A stretch of DNA of 64,000 bases from Vreelandella salicampi (lineage in GTDB: Bacteria; Pseudomonadota; Gammaproteobacteria; Pseudomonadales; Halomonadaceae). The stretch is taken from assembly GCF_013415105.1 (NCBI RefSeq), contig NZ_JACCDF010000003.1, positions 186,001-250,000 of the forward strand. Direction: 5' to 3'. Below the pieces are notes generated by a model. That model was not told the origin of the DNA. It made no database searches and was given only the letters and a program-made list of their open reading frames with translations. This document shows positions 42,565 to 51,899 of the stretch, piece after piece (the first letter of the stretch is position 1; the number at the start of each line of letters is the position of its first letter). The translations under genes were made by a program, and so were the position numbers.

Positions 42565-42677
42565 ATTGCACGGCCCGTTAATGACGTACCGAACAATTTC
42601 TAAAGACGTTTTGTGACGGCTGCGTGAAAATGTGTATGTGGAGAAGTTGCACATATATAGCATCGTAGGCAATAGGG

Positions 42678-43631
42678 TTAGCCTTGACGAATTTGAGTGA
42701 ATTCTGGATCAAGCCAGCGTGAGCGGCTGCTGTGTCCTGCACGTTCATCAGCCACCGCTAGTTGCTGGGTGGCTGGCGGAGCCTTTGTTGTTTCAAGGCT
42801 AAGCCTGACTGCGACTAAGTGACTTCCTGCGCTGCCCGTAACGGCTTTTGGGGAGCCAAGCGGGCGTCGCGAGCCATCGGAAAATGCGGCTTCCCCTTTT
42901 AGCGTTAAATGGTCGGTGTTAGGACTGCTCAAGCAAATGGCCAATTGGGTAATGGGTGTAGCTTTCTGACGGGTACCAAAAAATTCATTGGCATTCACTT
43001 GCTGTGTCTTCTGACCAACTTTTCCACCGGCAATGAGCTGCACGCCTTGGGGGAGTTCTGCGCAATCAATCGCAAACCCTTCTAATCGGGCTTGGCTACT
43101 GGGATCTCCTAACCATTCTCCATCGTTTACGGTGATATCGCCTCTGCGCTCGATATGCCCCTTCAGGGTCAGGGGCAAGGCGATATCCACTTTCGTGGTG
43201 GTCTTTTTACGCTGTGTGCCCTGTTGCGCATTGTCTCGTTGCGAATGCTTCGATGACTGTGCTGATTTCAATGGTTGGGCAGGGTTTAGTGGCTCGATAC
43301 GCCAATGGATATCGACTTTGCCGTCCAGCGGGCGTGGCGAATATTTGCTGGCGGCGAGTACCGCATCGCCGCCTTTGACGTTCACTAAGAGGTAGTCGCC
43401 TGGTGCCGCGAGCGTTTGGTGGGTAATGCCTTCAGGACAGATGAACTCAATTTCCCCCGCCATGCGAATGGGCGCTTGGCTTAGCGCCAAAGGGATATTG
43501 GCGCTAGCGGCCGAGCCCGCCCCGCCCTTTACTTTGCTACCAAGGTAGCGGACGGTGTACATGCCAGGTGAAAGAGTCTTGAGCGCTGTACGCACTAGAA
43601 TGGCAGAGTTGAGATCAACGTTGGTTGACAT
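42678..43631 (-). CDS. Unrecognised protein beside the RTX gene
   Basis: Start at ATG 43631 with AGGTG upstream gives 317 residues; a GTG nine bases earlier is less likely. I do not recognise the family. Residues 1-110 are beta-rich (LVRTALKTLSPGMYTVRYLG, TLAAPGDYLLVNVKGGDAV). A basic, Ser/Gln-rich linker follows (about 120-145), then a second beta-rich part (IERRGDITVNDGEWLGDP, ITQLAICLSSPNTDHLTLKG). No signal peptide, transmembrane helix or RTX repeat is seen. Its place between the RTX gene and the RfaH-like gene suggests a role in surface-protein export or regulation, but this is only context. Confidence 0.7.
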   Translation of the reverse strand: MSTNVDLNSAILVRTALKTLSPGMYTVRYLGSKVKGGAGSAASANIPLALSQAPIRMAGEIEFICPEGITHQTLAAPGDYLLVNVKGGDAVLAASKYSPRPLDGKVDIHWRIEPLNPAQPLKSAQSSKHSQRDNAQQGTQRKKTTTKVDIALPLTLKGHIERRGDITVNDGEWLGDPSSQARLEGFAIDCAELPQGVQLIAGGKVGQKTQQVNANEFFGTRQKATPITQLAICLSSPNTDHLTLKGEAAFSDGSRRPLGSPKAVTGSAGSHLVAVRLSLETTKAPPATQQLAVADERAGHSSRSRWLDPEFTQIRQG

Positions 43632-43779
43632 GACACGCACCTAAAAGCGAACGGACAATAAAAAGACGACTAAATAACGACTAACTTTAACGTCATTAAA
43701 GAGAATTTACCATCTTGTTGGTGTCCTAAAAGTTGTTGATTACACACTGGAAACAATCTTAAGAAATCAAGGTGCAGAA

Positions 43780-43799
43780 TTGTAAGAAATTGCTTACAA
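43780..43799 (-). promoter_or_regulatory. Dyad in the promoter region of the unrecognised protein
   Basis: TTGTAAG and CTTACAA are perfect inverted arms separated by six bases, in the AT-rich 247-bp stretch upstream of 43631. The arm length and spacing suit a dimeric repressor or activator site. It could equally be a small hairpin in the leader. Confidence 0.35.
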
Positions 43800-43878
43800 G
43801 TGGTGCAGGTGGCCTCTAAATAATCTGGCTTTATAACTTTTTGTTATCTTTTGTGTTTTTATGTGGTCTAGCTATTGG

Positions 43879-44403
43879 TTAACGTAAAAGGTGCGACAGC
43901 GGCACTTCTACTTCTTGAGGGCGGTTAAGCCACTGCAGTAAAATAATGGCGCGCTCCTCACCAGTGCGGGCGTGCTCTAGCTGCTGGTGGAAAGTGGCTG
44001 ATTGCCCGGCGAAAGGCCCGCTTTCTACAGTGATCGCTTCACCAGGTTGAAAAGCTGGGTCTGAGGCTGTGGTGTCTCCACGCTGTTTTAATAGGGCTAC
44101 GAGCTCATCGCTGATGACGGCGGGCTGGCTACCAAATGTCACAATACGGCCAACCCCGCGGGTAGAGCGAATGGGGCGCCAATTGCTATTAATTTGGTCA
44201 AGTTGAATAAATAAGTAATAAGGGAAGAGAGGTTCAGTGACCCATTCAAGCTTTCCTTTGCGCTTTTTGCGGCTTTTTAGTGTCGGGTGAAAAACGTTAA
44301 ACCCCTGATGGGTAAGGTGCTCCTCCGCGCGAAAGGATTCACCTCCTTTACACTGTACAGCATACCAGCGTGCTTGCTCGGCATCGGGCTTGTTAGAAAA
44401 CAT
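43879..44403 (-). CDS. rfaH: RfaH-type transcription antiterminator (NusG paralogue)
   Basis: The 174-residue product aligns along its length with what I recall of E. coli RfaH. RWYAVQCKGGESFRAEEHL opens the NGN domain, then WVTEPLFPYYLFIQLDQ, then STRGVGRIVTFGSQPAV. The C-terminal KOW part begins FQPGEAITVESGPFAGQSA. RfaH binds RNA polymerase at ops sites and lets it read through long surface-glycan operons. Two ops-like sites lie in this window, at 3396 and 36255. It faces the type I secretion operon across a 183-bp divergent intergenic region. Symbol use means family, not proven orthology; a locus-specific paralogue is possible. Confidence 0.88.
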   Translation of the reverse strand: MFSNKPDAEQARWYAVQCKGGESFRAEEHLTHQGFNVFHPTLKSRKKRKGKLEWVTEPLFPYYLFIQLDQINSNWRPIRSTRGVGRIVTFGSQPAVISDELVALLKQRGDTTASDPAFQPGEAITVESGPFAGQSATFHQQLEHARTGEERAIILLQWLNRPQEVEVPLSHLLR

Positions 44404-44586
44404 ATCAACTCAGTCGCATCGTCAAGCTATATAGGCATCATTTTGCGGCATCATACGTGTGTCCTTAGGTCCATTAAAGTGAGCGTTAAGTGTGTTTTTT
44501 CGACCTACCTCGTCCTGGGTGTTTCTGTTATCCTGCTGCGTCTCTATCCAAGCTTGACGTCTTAATTTTTCAACGGTGAACCCTTC

Positions 44587-46347
44587 ATGGCAAAGCAACA
44601 GGAAGCAACGGATTTGCAGCGGGCGCTGAAGGCTTGCAAAGGTTCGTTTCTCTCGGTGGGCTTTTTCAGCATGTTTGTGAACCTGCTGATGCTTGTCCCG
44701 CCCATGTATATGTTACAGGTATACGACCGTGTCCTCTCTTCCCAAAGTGAGGACACGCTATTAATGCTGACGCTTTTGGTTATCTTCCTGTTTATGGTGA
44801 TGGGTGGGCTAGAGCTTGTTCGCTCGCGCATTTTGGTGCGGGTAGGTAATCGTCTGGATACGATGATTAACCACCGGCTTTATAGCGCCATGTTCCGACG
44901 CAGTATCGTGGGTCAGGGAGGTCAAAGCGCGCAGCCCTTGAGCGATTTGACGACGCTGCGACAATTTTTGACCGGTAACAGCCTATTTGCGTTTTTTGAT
45001 GCGCCCTGGGCGCCGATTTATATTGGGGTGATGTTTCTCTTCCACCCGTGGCTGGGGATGTTCGCCATCGGCGCGGGGATTATTCTGATTATCTTGGCGA
45101 TCGCCAACGAAAAATCGACCCAGAAGTTGCTGTCTGAGGCGAATAGCGAGCATATTCAGGCGCAGAACTTGGCCAACTCCAATCTGCGTAATGCGGAAGT
45201 CCTCCACGCCATGGGGATGCTGCCGGGCATCATGGGGCGTTGGTCAAAGCGCCATCACGAGTTCCTTTCCAAGCAGTCGCAAGCAAGTGATCGTGCGGGT
45301 GCTCTCACCAATACGTCAAAAGTATTTCGCATGATGGCGCAGTCTCTCGTGCTAGGTTTGGCAGCGTATTTGGTACTCCAAGGTGAACTGACCCCCGGTA
45401 TGGTGATTGCCGGTTCGATCCTGATGGGGCGTGCGCTAGCGCCAATTGATCAGATGATCGGCGGTTGGAAAAGCTTTGTCGGCGCCCGCGGCGCTTATGG
45501 CCGCTTGAATGAATTGCTGCAGCAGATTCCCGCTGAGCAGCGCCGCATGTCGCTACCCGCTCCGCGAGGGGATATCAGCGTTGAAGGCGTGGCCGCTGCA
45601 CCCCCGGGGGCACGCATGGCTACCATTCGTGGGATAAACTTTGAAGTGCCTAAAGGCGAACACGTCGGCATCATCGGGCCGAGTGCGGCGGGTAAATCCA
45701 CGCTTGCACGTGTCTTGCTGGGTGTTTGGCCGAGCCAAGTGGGTGACGTCCGCCTTGACGGGGGGGATATTAACCAATACAACCGCGATGAAATCGGTCC
45801 TTACATCGGTTATTTGCCGCAAGATATTGAGCTATTTGACGGCACGATCAGTGAAAATATTGCTCGCTTTGGGGAAGTCGATCCCCAAAAAGTGGTCGAC
45901 GCGGCCAAGAAAGCGGGCATGCACGAAATGATTCTTGAGCTGTCAAACGGCTACGATACGGTGATTTCGTCTACGAGTGGTGCGCTTTCAGGAGGCCAGC
46001 GCCAACGTGTTGGTTTGGCGCGCGCATTGTATGGAAACCCTGTTTTCGTGGTGTTGGATGAGCCCAACGCCAATTTGGATGATGCAGGTGAGCGTGCTTT
46101 GTCACAGGCAATCGCTCAGCTTAAAGCTGAAGGGACGACACTTTTCGTGATTAGCCACCGCACTAGCGTGCTCAAAAACATGGATAAGTTGCTCGTGATG
46201 AAAGAAGGTCAAGTCAGCATGTTTGGCCCGCGCGACCAAGTGCTTGCCCAGTTTGCTAAAAAGCCTCGCGCCCAGGTGAGTCAACAGAACTCGGCACGCT
46301 TGTCTGCCATTCCTGGTGGTCGCGATGGTGGGGAGAAAAACGAATGA
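44587..46347 (+). CDS. Type I secretion ABC transporter (PrtD family)
   Basis: This inner-membrane permease/ATPase of 586 residues powers export of RTX proteins. The N-terminal half is membrane-spanning (GFFSMFVNLLMLVPPMYML, LTLLVIFLFMVMGGLELV, FDAPWAPIYIGVMFL). The ATPase half has Walker A IIGPSAAGKSTLARVL, the signature LSGGQRQRVGLARAL, Walker B VFVVLDEPNANLD and the switch FVISHR. There is no C39 peptidase or CLD domain, as in PrtD/AprD/RsaD. It starts a plus-strand run and overlaps the adaptor gene by ATGA. Likely substrates are the RTX proteins at 41411 and 60424. Confidence 0.94.
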   Translation: MAKQQEATDLQRALKACKGSFLSVGFFSMFVNLLMLVPPMYMLQVYDRVLSSQSEDTLLMLTLLVIFLFMVMGGLELVRSRILVRVGNRLDTMINHRLYSAMFRRSIVGQGGQSAQPLSDLTTLRQFLTGNSLFAFFDAPWAPIYIGVMFLFHPWLGMFAIGAGIILIILAIANEKSTQKLLSEANSEHIQAQNLANSNLRNAEVLHAMGMLPGIMGRWSKRHHEFLSKQSQASDRAGALTNTSKVFRMMAQSLVLGLAAYLVLQGELTPGMVIAGSILMGRALAPIDQMIGGWKSFVGARGAYGRLNELLQQIPAEQRRMSLPAPRGDISVEGVAAAPPGARMATIRGINFEVPKGEHVGIIGPSAAGKSTLARVLLGVWPSQVGDVRLDGGDINQYNRDEIGPYIGYLPQDIELFDGTISENIARFGEVDPQKVVDAAKKAGMHEMILELSNGYDTVISSTSGALSGGQRQRVGLARALYGNPVFVVLDEPNANLDDAGERALSQAIAQLKAEGTTLFVISHRTSVLKNMDKLLVMKEGQVSMFGPRDQVLAQFAKKPRAQVSQQNSARLSAIPGGRDGGEKNE

Positions 46348-47723
46348 GCGATGAAAAACGCAATGTTCCCGCACGCTCTGAAGTGGATATTACACCGCAA
46401 GGGCCGGTAACGCTCGACGGCGAGGTTAGTGAGTCAGTGCCCACGAATGATAAAGGGTATCGCAAGCTAGGCTTTGCCGTATTGCTGCTCGCCTTTGGTG
46501 GCTTTGGCACTTGGGCGGCCACCGCGTCGCTTGCCGTTGCTGTCGTGGCGCCTGGTGATGTTTCCATGGAGTCCTTTAAACGTACCGTGCAGCATTTGGA
46601 AGGCGGTATTGTTGAGAAGCTGCTGGTGGAAGATGGCGATCGTGTGGAAGCCGGTGACCGGCTCATCATTTTAAGTGATACAAAGGCAAACTCTCAGTTA
46701 GAGATTGCCCGCTCTCAGTTTTTGATTAACCGCGCGATGGAAGCCCGCCTGCTGGCCGAGCAAGAAGGCGCAGAGATGATGGAAATACCCGAGGATATTC
46801 AAGAAGCGGATGATCCTCGGGTACAGCAGATTTTAGCGGTTCAACAAAGCCTGTTTACGGCGCGTCGTCAGTCGTTGGAAAGCACCTTAGCGTCATTGGA
46901 CGAGCAGATTGTGCAGATGCGTGAGCAGGTCAAAGGTATGGAAGAACGCATTAATGTAAACAATCAACAGATTCAGTCACTTCGGGCCGAGGCAGAAGAT
47001 TTCCGCTCTCTCTATAAAGAAGGGCTAGGTGATAATCAGCGTCTGCGCGAATTAGAGCGCCAGATTTTGCAATACGAAGGTGAAAACTCTGAGTTTCGCT
47101 CCAATATTGCTCAGCTGAAATCGCAAATTAGCGAAAACCGCATGAAGCGCGAAATTCAGTATCAAGAGTTTCAAAAAGAGGTTGGCGAGCAGTTGCGTCA
47201 AGCTCAGTCACAAATTGCAGAAGCGAGAGAGCAAATTGTCTCTCTTTCCGATCAAGTGGATCGCACCGTCATCACAGCCCCTGTTTCGGGCACTGTGGTA
47301 GGGCTGGAAGTGCATACGGTGGGTGCCGTTATCCGTGGTGGTGATCCCGTGCTGAGTATCGTGCCTTCAAATGATGAGTTTGTGATTGAAGCGCGCGTAG
47401 CGACGCGTAATATCGATAATATCCACCCAGGGCAAAAAGCGGAGATTCGTTTTTCCGCCTTTAACCAAAAAACGACCACCACGATTGCAGGTGAGCTGAT
47501 ACACATCAGTGCCGATAGTTTTGAGGACGAGGCCACGGGTGAGCGCTACTACAAAGCGCGTGTGCGTGTTACCGACGATGGGCGTAAAGACATGACGGAA
47601 GATATGACCCTGCTCTCTGGGATGCCAGCAGAAGTCATGATCCGCACCGGCGAACGCACCTTTGCTAGCTACATCGCCAAACCGATCACCGATATGTTGG
47701 CACGTGCCATCCGGGAGGATTGA
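46344..47723 (+). CDS. HlyD-family periplasmic adaptor of the type I system (PrtE-like)
   Basis: This 459-residue membrane-fusion protein links the ABC transporter to the outer-membrane channel. A short cytoplasmic N-terminus is followed by one membrane segment (about 33-55, LGFAVLLLAFGGFGTW). The first lipoyl half is VEKLLVEDGDRVEAGDRL. A long coiled coil runs from about 130 to 310, and the second lipoyl/beta-barrel part begins VITAPVSGTVVGLEVHTVG. The C-terminal strands (LLSGMPAEVMIRTGERTF) are typical of HlyD/PrtE. The gene overlaps both neighbours, ATGA at its start and TGATG at its end, so the three secretion proteins are made in step. Confidence 0.94.
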   Translation: MSDEKRNVPARSEVDITPQGPVTLDGEVSESVPTNDKGYRKLGFAVLLLAFGGFGTWAATASLAVAVVAPGDVSMESFKRTVQHLEGGIVEKLLVEDGDRVEAGDRLIILSDTKANSQLEIARSQFLINRAMEARLLAEQEGAEMMEIPEDIQEADDPRVQQILAVQQSLFTARRQSLESTLASLDEQIVQMREQVKGMEERINVNNQQIQSLRAEAEDFRSLYKEGLGDNQRLRELERQILQYEGENSEFRSNIAQLKSQISENRMKREIQYQEFQKEVGEQLRQAQSQIAEAREQIVSLSDQVDRTVITAPVSGTVVGLEVHTVGAVIRGGDPVLSIVPSNDEFVIEARVATRNIDNIHPGQKAEIRFSAFNQKTTTTIAGELIHISADSFEDEATGERYYKARVRVTDDGRKDMTEDMTLLSGMPAEVMIRTGERTFASYIAKPITDMLARAIRED

Positions 47724-49189
47724 TGGAACGCAAGATACGAACATGGTTTCGTTTTGCCCCAATGGCACTCGCTATCGCCATGGCATCGCCGCTTTACGCA
47801 CAAGATGACGTGCCCGCCGGCGATGACGCCGTGGCCGAATTTGAGGCGTTGGGTGACGCTGGCGCTGCAAAAACGCAGCTGCCCTCCCTCCCGGCGCTTT
47901 TTGCCCGCGCGCTGGATAACGACGCGGAGCTCACCCGCCAGCGTTATGAGTTAGAGGCGACGCGAGAAGAAATTGCGTTAGCGCGCTCGCAGCTACTGCC
48001 CCAGGTTACCGCATCGGGTTCCTATTTATGGCAAGATTCGTCCAATATACAAACCGAACCGGATGATTTTGGTTTGGATCAACCGTCCCAGCGGCCTGGT
48101 GAAATTGACGAAACCTTTTGGCAGGTTCAGCTTCAACAACCGCTGTTTAGCTTAGAGCGCTGGCGAGGGATGGATGTCGCTAATGCTCAAGTGAGCACCG
48201 CAGAGTTACAGCTAGCGGTCGTAGAGCGTGATTTAGCGCTGAGCGTAAGTGAAGCCTATGTTCAGGCCTACTTGGCCTCTCAGCGGTTGGGGCTTTTAAA
48301 TTCCCAGCAAGAGTCGCTTAAGCTGCAAACACGTCAAGCTCAACGTGCTTTCGATCTGGGAGTGGGTAATCGCGTTGATTTGCTCGAGGCGCAATCACGG
48401 TTTGATCAAGCTATCGCAGATGCCGTTGAGGCCGAAAATGAACTGGATAATGCGTTAAGCGAACTTGCGCGCTTAACGGGCACGCGCCCGGATATGCGTG
48501 GATTAGCGGTGGGAGAGCTTGCCAATGTGAGCCTGGATTCTGACTGGGGGGCGCCTGATGATTGGGTGGCACAGGTAGGTAAAAACCTTGATGTTTTGCT
48601 CGCACAGGAAGAAAAGCGTATCTCTCAGGAGGAGACCAGTACTCGACAGGCGGGTTATTTCCCCGAGCTCAATTTAAATATGAGCTATTCAGACAGGGAA
48701 AGTGACGATGAGCTGCGTTCTAGCGAAGACTATCGTGCCAGTGTCGAGCTTAGTATGCCGCTATACCGGGGCGGTTATACCAATGCCAGCGTTCGCCAAG
48801 GTGAAAAGCGTATTAAGGCAAGTCAAGCAGGGGTAGACAATCAGCGTAACCTCGCCGTGCAAGAAGTGCGCACTCGGTTGCGCTCGCTTAACGGCGGAAT
48901 CCGCCGCTTAGAAGCCCTTAGTCAGGCCATTGAGTCCAGCCAGCTTTTCTTAAATGCTGCCGAGCGCGGCGAGCAGCTTGGTCTGCGCGACCTTGTTGAC
49001 GTGCTTGATGCCCGTGCCAGCCTCTATGACCAGCGTATCAACTACGTCGATACACTAGGTGAATATGCACTTGACCGGCTCGCCCTGCAGTCAGCCGTCG
49101 GTGACCTTGAAAGTGAAGACCTCGCCAAGACAATGCGACTACTTGCCTCCATGACGGCCAACATCAATTCACCGGCGGCTACGGAATAG
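47723..49189 (+). CDS. TolC-family outer-membrane channel
   Basis: ATG 47723 in TGATG with GGGAGGA upstream gives 488 residues. A Sec signal peptide is visible at about 1-27 (FRFAPMALAIAMASPLYAQ). The mature part shows the duplicated TolC plan: SLPALFARALDNDAELTRQR, SQLLPQVTASGSYLW, FDLGVGNRVDLLEAQSRFD, then VELSMPLYRGGYTNASVRQ and LGLRDLVDVLDARASLYDQ. It completes a dedicated PrtDEF-like type I exporter. It ends six bases before the sugar-phosphate transferase gene, so secretion and glycan genes may share one transcript. Confidence 0.94.
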   Translation: MERKIRTWFRFAPMALAIAMASPLYAQDDVPAGDDAVAEFEALGDAGAAKTQLPSLPALFARALDNDAELTRQRYELEATREEIALARSQLLPQVTASGSYLWQDSSNIQTEPDDFGLDQPSQRPGEIDETFWQVQLQQPLFSLERWRGMDVANAQVSTAELQLAVVERDLALSVSEAYVQAYLASQRLGLLNSQQESLKLQTRQAQRAFDLGVGNRVDLLEAQSRFDQAIADAVEAENELDNALSELARLTGTRPDMRGLAVGELANVSLDSDWGAPDDWVAQVGKNLDVLLAQEEKRISQEETSTRQAGYFPELNLNMSYSDRESDDELRSSEDYRASVELSMPLYRGGYTNASVRQGEKRIKASQAGVDNQRNLAVQEVRTRLRSLNGGIRRLEALSQAIESSQLFLNAAERGEQLGLRDLVDVLDARASLYDQRINYVDTLGEYALDRLALQSAVGDLESEDLAKTMRLLASMTANINSPAATE

Positions 49190-49195
49190 CGCCCA

Positions 49196-50584
49196 ATGGC
49201 GGCACGGAAAATCCCTCAAAGTAGCGACTGGTTGCGCCGCGCTATGCGCTGCTTTGATGCAACCATTGTGTTTGCCAGCGCCTTCAGCATGATGTGGTTT
49301 GTGCCGCAGGTAGATACCGCTAATAGCGATTACCTGTTTTTAATTCTCATTGGATGTTTGTTGTTTCCCGCCGTTGGTGAGCTGTTGAGCCTTTATCAGC
49401 CTTGGCGGGGCCGCAGCCTTTACACCATGTTAGGGGTTTTTACCCTAACGTGGATCGGCACTATTGTGCTGCTTAGCGTACTCCTCACGCTGCTCCAAAG
49501 TGTGCATCTCTTCTCGCGCTTATGGATGGGCACAGCAACGCTGACTGTGCTGGCGATAGGCAATATTACCCGTGTTGGGCTTTATCTTTATTTACGTCAC
49601 GTGCGCGCCTCTGGCCGTAACTTGAAGCGTATATTACTCATCGGGCATGAGGAGAATCTCGCGCTTTTAGAGCGTAATGTGATTAACACACCTCACGCCG
49701 GTTACGTGGTCTACAAGCGCTATGTCGATGACGGCATCGACACTGACGGTAAACGCTTTTTGGTTAAGGTAAGGAAACTGGCCCACACCAGCGTGTTTCA
49801 GCGCGACTTTGACGAGATATGGCTTGGCTACTCGCTCGCGGAAGGCGAGCGAGTTCGCCAGCTGATGGCTCTGTTGGCGGGAGTGCCCGCGACTGTGCGC
49901 TACTTCCCCGAACTGCCGGATATACGCCTGCTTAACCACCGTATTACCCAGGTCGCCGGTCTCTACTCGCTAGAGCTTAATTACACCCCGCTAAACGGCC
50001 CAATGCGTATCGTGAAAAACGTAGAAGATCGTGTACTGGGGTTTGCGCTCTTTGTGCTGTTTTTGCCCGTGATGTTAGCGGTTGCCATTGCCATTCGCTG
50101 GAAAATGGGAAGCCCGGTGTTGTTTAAACAGGAGCGCCACGGTCTCGATGGCAAATGCTTCAAAATTTATAAATTTCGCACCATGTCGCAGCATCAAAGC
50201 ACCACCACGAAACAGGCGGCCCATGGTGACGCACGTATCACCCCGCTCGGAGCGTTTTTACGTCGAACGAGTCTAGATGAGTTGCCACAGCTCTATAACG
50301 TGCTGCAAGGGCGTATGTCACTCGTTGGCCCACGGCCGCACGCCATGGACCATAACGACCACTACAAAGACCATATCGATATTTACATGCAGCGCCACCG
50401 CGTCAAGCCGGGTATGACAGGCTGGGCCCAGGTAAATGGGCTACGCGGCATTACCAATGACGTGAAGATGATGCGGCAACGTGTGGAGCTGGATCTTTAC
50501 TATATTGAGCGCTGGTCGCTGGGGTTTGATTTGAAAATTCTCGCCATGACCCTGACGCGGGGGTTTGTTAATCATCAGCCTTGA
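49196..50584 (+). CDS. Polyprenyl-phosphate sugar-1-phosphate transferase (WcaJ/WbaP type)
   Basis: This 462-residue membrane enzyme starts glycan repeat or chain synthesis by moving a hexose-1-phosphate from UDP-sugar to undecaprenyl phosphate. Four N-terminal membrane segments (IVFASAFSMMWFVPQ onward) are followed by a CoA-binding-like domain (LKRILLIGHEENLALLERN). A re-entrant helix (VLGFALFVLFLPVMLAVAIA) precedes the catalytic domain: SPVLFKQERHGLDGKCFKIY, KFRTM, RRTSLDELPQLYNVL, MSLVGPRPHA and VKPGMTGWAQVNGLRG. All signature residues are present. It is the likely first enzyme of the pathway; the sugar (glucose or galactose) cannot be read from sequence. Confidence 0.94.
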   Translation: MAARKIPQSSDWLRRAMRCFDATIVFASAFSMMWFVPQVDTANSDYLFLILIGCLLFPAVGELLSLYQPWRGRSLYTMLGVFTLTWIGTIVLLSVLLTLLQSVHLFSRLWMGTATLTVLAIGNITRVGLYLYLRHVRASGRNLKRILLIGHEENLALLERNVINTPHAGYVVYKRYVDDGIDTDGKRFLVKVRKLAHTSVFQRDFDEIWLGYSLAEGERVRQLMALLAGVPATVRYFPELPDIRLLNHRITQVAGLYSLELNYTPLNGPMRIVKNVEDRVLGFALFVLFLPVMLAVAIAIRWKMGSPVLFKQERHGLDGKCFKIYKFRTMSQHQSTTTKQAAHGDARITPLGAFLRRTSLDELPQLYNVLQGRMSLVGPRPHAMDHNDHYKDHIDIYMQRHRVKPGMTGWAQVNGLRGITNDVKMMRQRVELDLYYIERWSLGFDLKILAMTLTRGFVNHQP

Positions 50585-50642
50585 GTGTTGTGCCGTTGAG
50601 CCGGTAAATGCAATACCTCTGGCTTTTGCCCAGACGCTGGAG

Positions 50643-50654
50643 CCAGCTAGCTGG
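50643..50654. promoter_or_regulatory. 12-bp palindrome between the priming transferase and GT4 genes
   Basis: CCAGCTAGCTGG is a perfect palindrome in the 121-bp gap before the GT4 gene. It may be an operator for an internal promoter or a chance sequence. No ops core or clear promoter was found in the gap. Confidence 0.25.
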
Positions 50655-50705
50655 TTGCTTTAAGCTATATCGCTTTGTTTCGCTCGACGTTAATAGTAGG
50701 CAAGC

Positions 50706-51899
50706 ATGCAAGCAGACTCTCTACAGGCTTTCAATGATCAACGCGTTGCGATTGTGCACGATTGGCTGGTGGTTAACGGTGGGGCGGAAAAGGTGCTGCA
50801 AGCCCTGGTAAAGGCTTTCCCACATGCGGAAGTCTTTACGTTGGTCAATTTCATGCCTGAAGGCTCAATGCCTTGGCTTGGCCGTCACCTCGTTCATACG
50901 AGTCTGCTTCAGCGTATGCCTTTCGCAAAGCGGTATTACCGCCAGTATTTGCCGTTGATGCCGTATGCCATCGAGCAGTTCGACTTGCGCGGCTTTGATT
51001 TGGTGATTTCCTCAAGCCACGCCGTTGCAAAAGGCGTCATTACCCACCCTGACCAAACGCATATTTGCTATTGCCATACGCCGATGCGCTACGCCTGGGA
51101 TATGAAAGAAGCCTACCTGAAAGATGCAGCGTTTCGTTTGCCGGGAATGGAAAGTGTCGTGCGCAAGACGCTTAAGCGCCTGCGCCAATGGGATTACTTC
51201 ACGGCGACCCAGGTGGATCACTTTTTGGCTAACTCCCACAACGTGGCCAGGCGCATTGCCAAATACTACCGCCGCGAGGCCGATGTGCTCTATCCGCCAG
51301 TGGATATCGACGGCTTTGCGTTCTATGAAGGCCCGCGCGATGATTACTTTCTCGCGGCGTCACGGCTGGTGCCCTACAAGCGGCTTGATATTATTGTTCA
51401 GGCGTTTGCCCAAGACCCGCAAAAACGCCCACTTAAAATCGTGGGGGACGGCCCCGAGTTCAAGCGCCTTGCCCGCTTAGCCGAAGGGCACGACCACATT
51501 GAGCTGCTTGGCTATCTTGAAGGGAGCGCGTTGCACTCACTCATGCAGCGCGCCCGTGCGTTCGTCTTCGCCGCGGATGAAGATTTTGGCATCCTACCTT
51601 TAGAAGCCCAGGCCTGCGGCACGCCGGTGATTGCCTATGGGCGCGGTGGGGCGCTGGAGACGGTAAAAGGGTTAGAGCACGACAACGCCGCTACCGGGGT
51701 TCACTTTTCCGAGCAAACGCCACAGAGTATCAACCACGCCTTACACCAGTTTGAGGAAAACGCCTTCGATGCCTACGCCTGCCGTCAGCATGCCGAGCGC
51801 TTTAGTCAAACTTGCTTTACACAGCGTTTGGCGCTGTTGTTAGCCTCTGTGTATAAGCCGCCCATCGCGAGCGAGTCACCCCATGCATATCATCATTAA
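50706..51899 (+). CDS. GT4 glycosyltransferase, mannosyltransferase-like
   Basis: The 397-residue GT-B enzyme begins, after ten residues, with AIVHDWLVVNGGAEKVLQAL and has HICYCHTPMRYAWDMKEAYL, a pair typical of the WbaZ/mannosyl GT4 group. The C-terminal donor half shows FLAASRLVPYKRLDIIVQAF and DEDFGILPLEAQACGTPVIA, with the E-x7-E motif intact. It overlaps the next GT4 gene by 17 bases. GDP-mannose from ManC is a likely donor, but this is inferred from family and context. It acts at the cytoplasmic face of the inner membrane. Confidence 0.88.
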   Translation: MQADSLQAFNDQRVAIVHDWLVVNGGAEKVLQALVKAFPHAEVFTLVNFMPEGSMPWLGRHLVHTSLLQRMPFAKRYYRQYLPLMPYAIEQFDLRGFDLVISSSHAVAKGVITHPDQTHICYCHTPMRYAWDMKEAYLKDAAFRLPGMESVVRKTLKRLRQWDYFTATQVDHFLANSHNVARRIAKYYRREADVLYPPVDIDGFAFYEGPRDDYFLAASRLVPYKRLDIIVQAFAQDPQKRPLKIVGDGPEFKRLARLAEGHDHIELLGYLEGSALHSLMQRARAFVFAADEDFGILPLEAQACGTPVIAYGRGGALETVKGLEHDNAATGVHFSEQTPQSINHALHQFEENAFDAYACRQHAERFSQTCFTQRLALLLASVYKPPIASESPHAYHH

